This document shows, one piece after another, positions 63,738 to 64,000 of a stretch of 64,000 bases of DNA. Both the position numbers and the translations under genes were made by a program. The stretch covers positions 1 to 64,000 of the forward strand of contig JACYLN010000009.1 of the NCBI GenBank assembly GCA_015272515.1, read 5' to 3'. Position 1 is the first letter of the stretch. Each line of letters opens with the position of its first letter. The notes beneath the pieces are model-generated. The model was not told the origin of the DNA. It saw only the letters and a list, made by a program, of their open reading frames with translations, and did not search any database. Origin of the DNA: Leptolyngbyaceae cyanobacterium C42_A2020_001. Lineage in GTDB: Bacteria > Cyanobacteriota > Cyanobacteriia > Leptolyngbyales > Leptolyngbyaceae.

Positions 63738-64000
63738 AGGGAATGGGGATTGGGGAATGGGGATTGGGAAGATGGGGAAGGTAAGAGTGGGGGTTGGGTG
63801 AGGTATACGCGATCGCGCTGAGTGATCAGTCCTTTTTTGATCAGCGATCGCAGGGCATCGACTGCCTGAAATCGATTAATTTTGAGAGCGGTTTCAATGT
63901 GTGTCAGGCGGGCACCTTGCTGCTGATGCAAAAAGGTATAAACCTCTTTTTCAAATGCCACGTCGTTCTGTTTGCTATCTGCCTGAGTTGGGGCAGATTG
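63734..64000 (-). CDS. C-terminal part of an unknown gas vesicle operon gene, cut by the right edge
   Basis: The frame is open to the window edge (89 codons including the stop), so the N-terminus is missing. A GTG at 63961 is in frame but is probably internal. Residues from [21 protein letters not shown] to [10 protein letters not shown] resemble the last 58 residues of GvpN, with shared FLHQxxGAxLT, QAVDxLRxLxxxG and QR. The last 18 codons, [18 protein letters not shown], are encoded by short tandem repeats (63738-63780). The stop overlaps the gvpN ATG by 4 nt. It could be another gas vesicle gene such as gvpC; I cannot name it. Confidence 0.75.
   Translation of the reverse strand, partial: QSAPTQADSKQNDVAFEKEVYTFLHQQQGARLTHIETALKINRFQAVDALRSLIKKGLITQRDRVYLTQPPLLPSPSSQSPFPNPHSL
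63738..63780. repeat. Short tandem repeats inside the 3' end of the gas vesicle gene
   Basis: GGGAATGGGGATTGGGGAATGGGGATTGGG units form the last 15 or so codons of the partial gene, just before gvpN. The same repeat type occurs between genes elsewhere in the window, but here it is translated and the frame is kept. Confidence 0.7.

Overview
The window is a 64 kb stretch of a cyanobacterial chromosome. Direct evidence is the very frequent octamer GCGATCGC (HIP1), which is typical of cyanobacterial genomes, and a gene set found mainly in cyanobacteria: group 3 sigma factor SigF, a Tab2-type photosystem translation factor, a thylakoid-lumen pentapeptide protein, a UbiA-type polyprenyltransferase, DUF760, DUF3285 and DUF1092 proteins, and gas vesicle genes gvpN, gvpJ and gvpK. 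Intergenic short-sequence repeats such as GGGAATGGGGATT also fit a filamentous or Leptolyngbya-like cyanobacterium. The exact genus cannot be read from the sequence. I saw no rRNA, transposase, prophage or CRISPR array; this is mostly core chromosome.

Layout. 1-8.4 kb: a truncated conserved gene, a TfoX-domain protein, proline iminopeptidase, two small stress or membrane proteins, two tRNA-Leu genes (anticodons CAA and CAG), a cupin, an M48 protease, murA (apparently starting at ATT) and a TrmH-type RNA methyltransferase, followed by a nested foldback element. 8.4-15.8 kb: a small conserved protein, lpdA, trpC, a coiled-coil protein, a nucleotide-sugar epimerase and an FHA protein. 15.8-24.5 kb: Tab2 and glucan phosphorylase on the minus strand, then avtA-rimM and the (p)ppGpp synthetase/hydrolase on the plus strand, and a lumenal pentapeptide protein.

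24.5-34.3 kb: a minus-strand cluster DUF3285-ybeY-dgkA-trpG/pabA followed by a divergent metallo-beta-lactamase-fold protein, prfB with its programmed +1 frameshift, a Bax inhibitor-1 protein, sigF, ubiA, a repeat-containing lipoprotein and purC. 34.5-40.5 kb: the outer-membrane operon omp85-lpxC-fabZ-lpxA-lpxB, which joins outer membrane protein assembly to lipid A synthesis. 40.5-44.4 kb, convergent to it: a 1276-residue secreted protein joining a haemagglutinin-type (TPS) domain to a CHAT protease domain.

44.8-61.4 kb: a REC-GGDEF regulator, a TerB/Mo-nitrogenase-C protein, a small drug/metabolite transporter, an M23 peptidase with LysM-like domains, an HtrA protease, DUF760, scpB, an ABC ATPase, ftsH, an FMN reductase, the PcrA/UvrD helicase, a CobW GTPase, a Bax1-like DUF790 nuclease, a pterin dehydratase with a possible lipoprotein signal, a STAS protein and carA. 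61.5 kb to the right edge: the 3' end of a gas vesicle operon (unknown gene, gvpN, gvpJ, gvpK) with ATGA overlaps. A helix-turn-helix-like tail is shared by GvpN and the gene before it.

Most regions are ordinary. The points most worth a second look are the ATT start of murA and the possible ATC start of the STAS gene, the TPS-CHAT fusion, the shared tail in the gas vesicle operon, the 27-residue membrane ORF at 24.7 kb, the possibly exported pterin dehydratase, and the foldback element at 8.1-8.4 kb.
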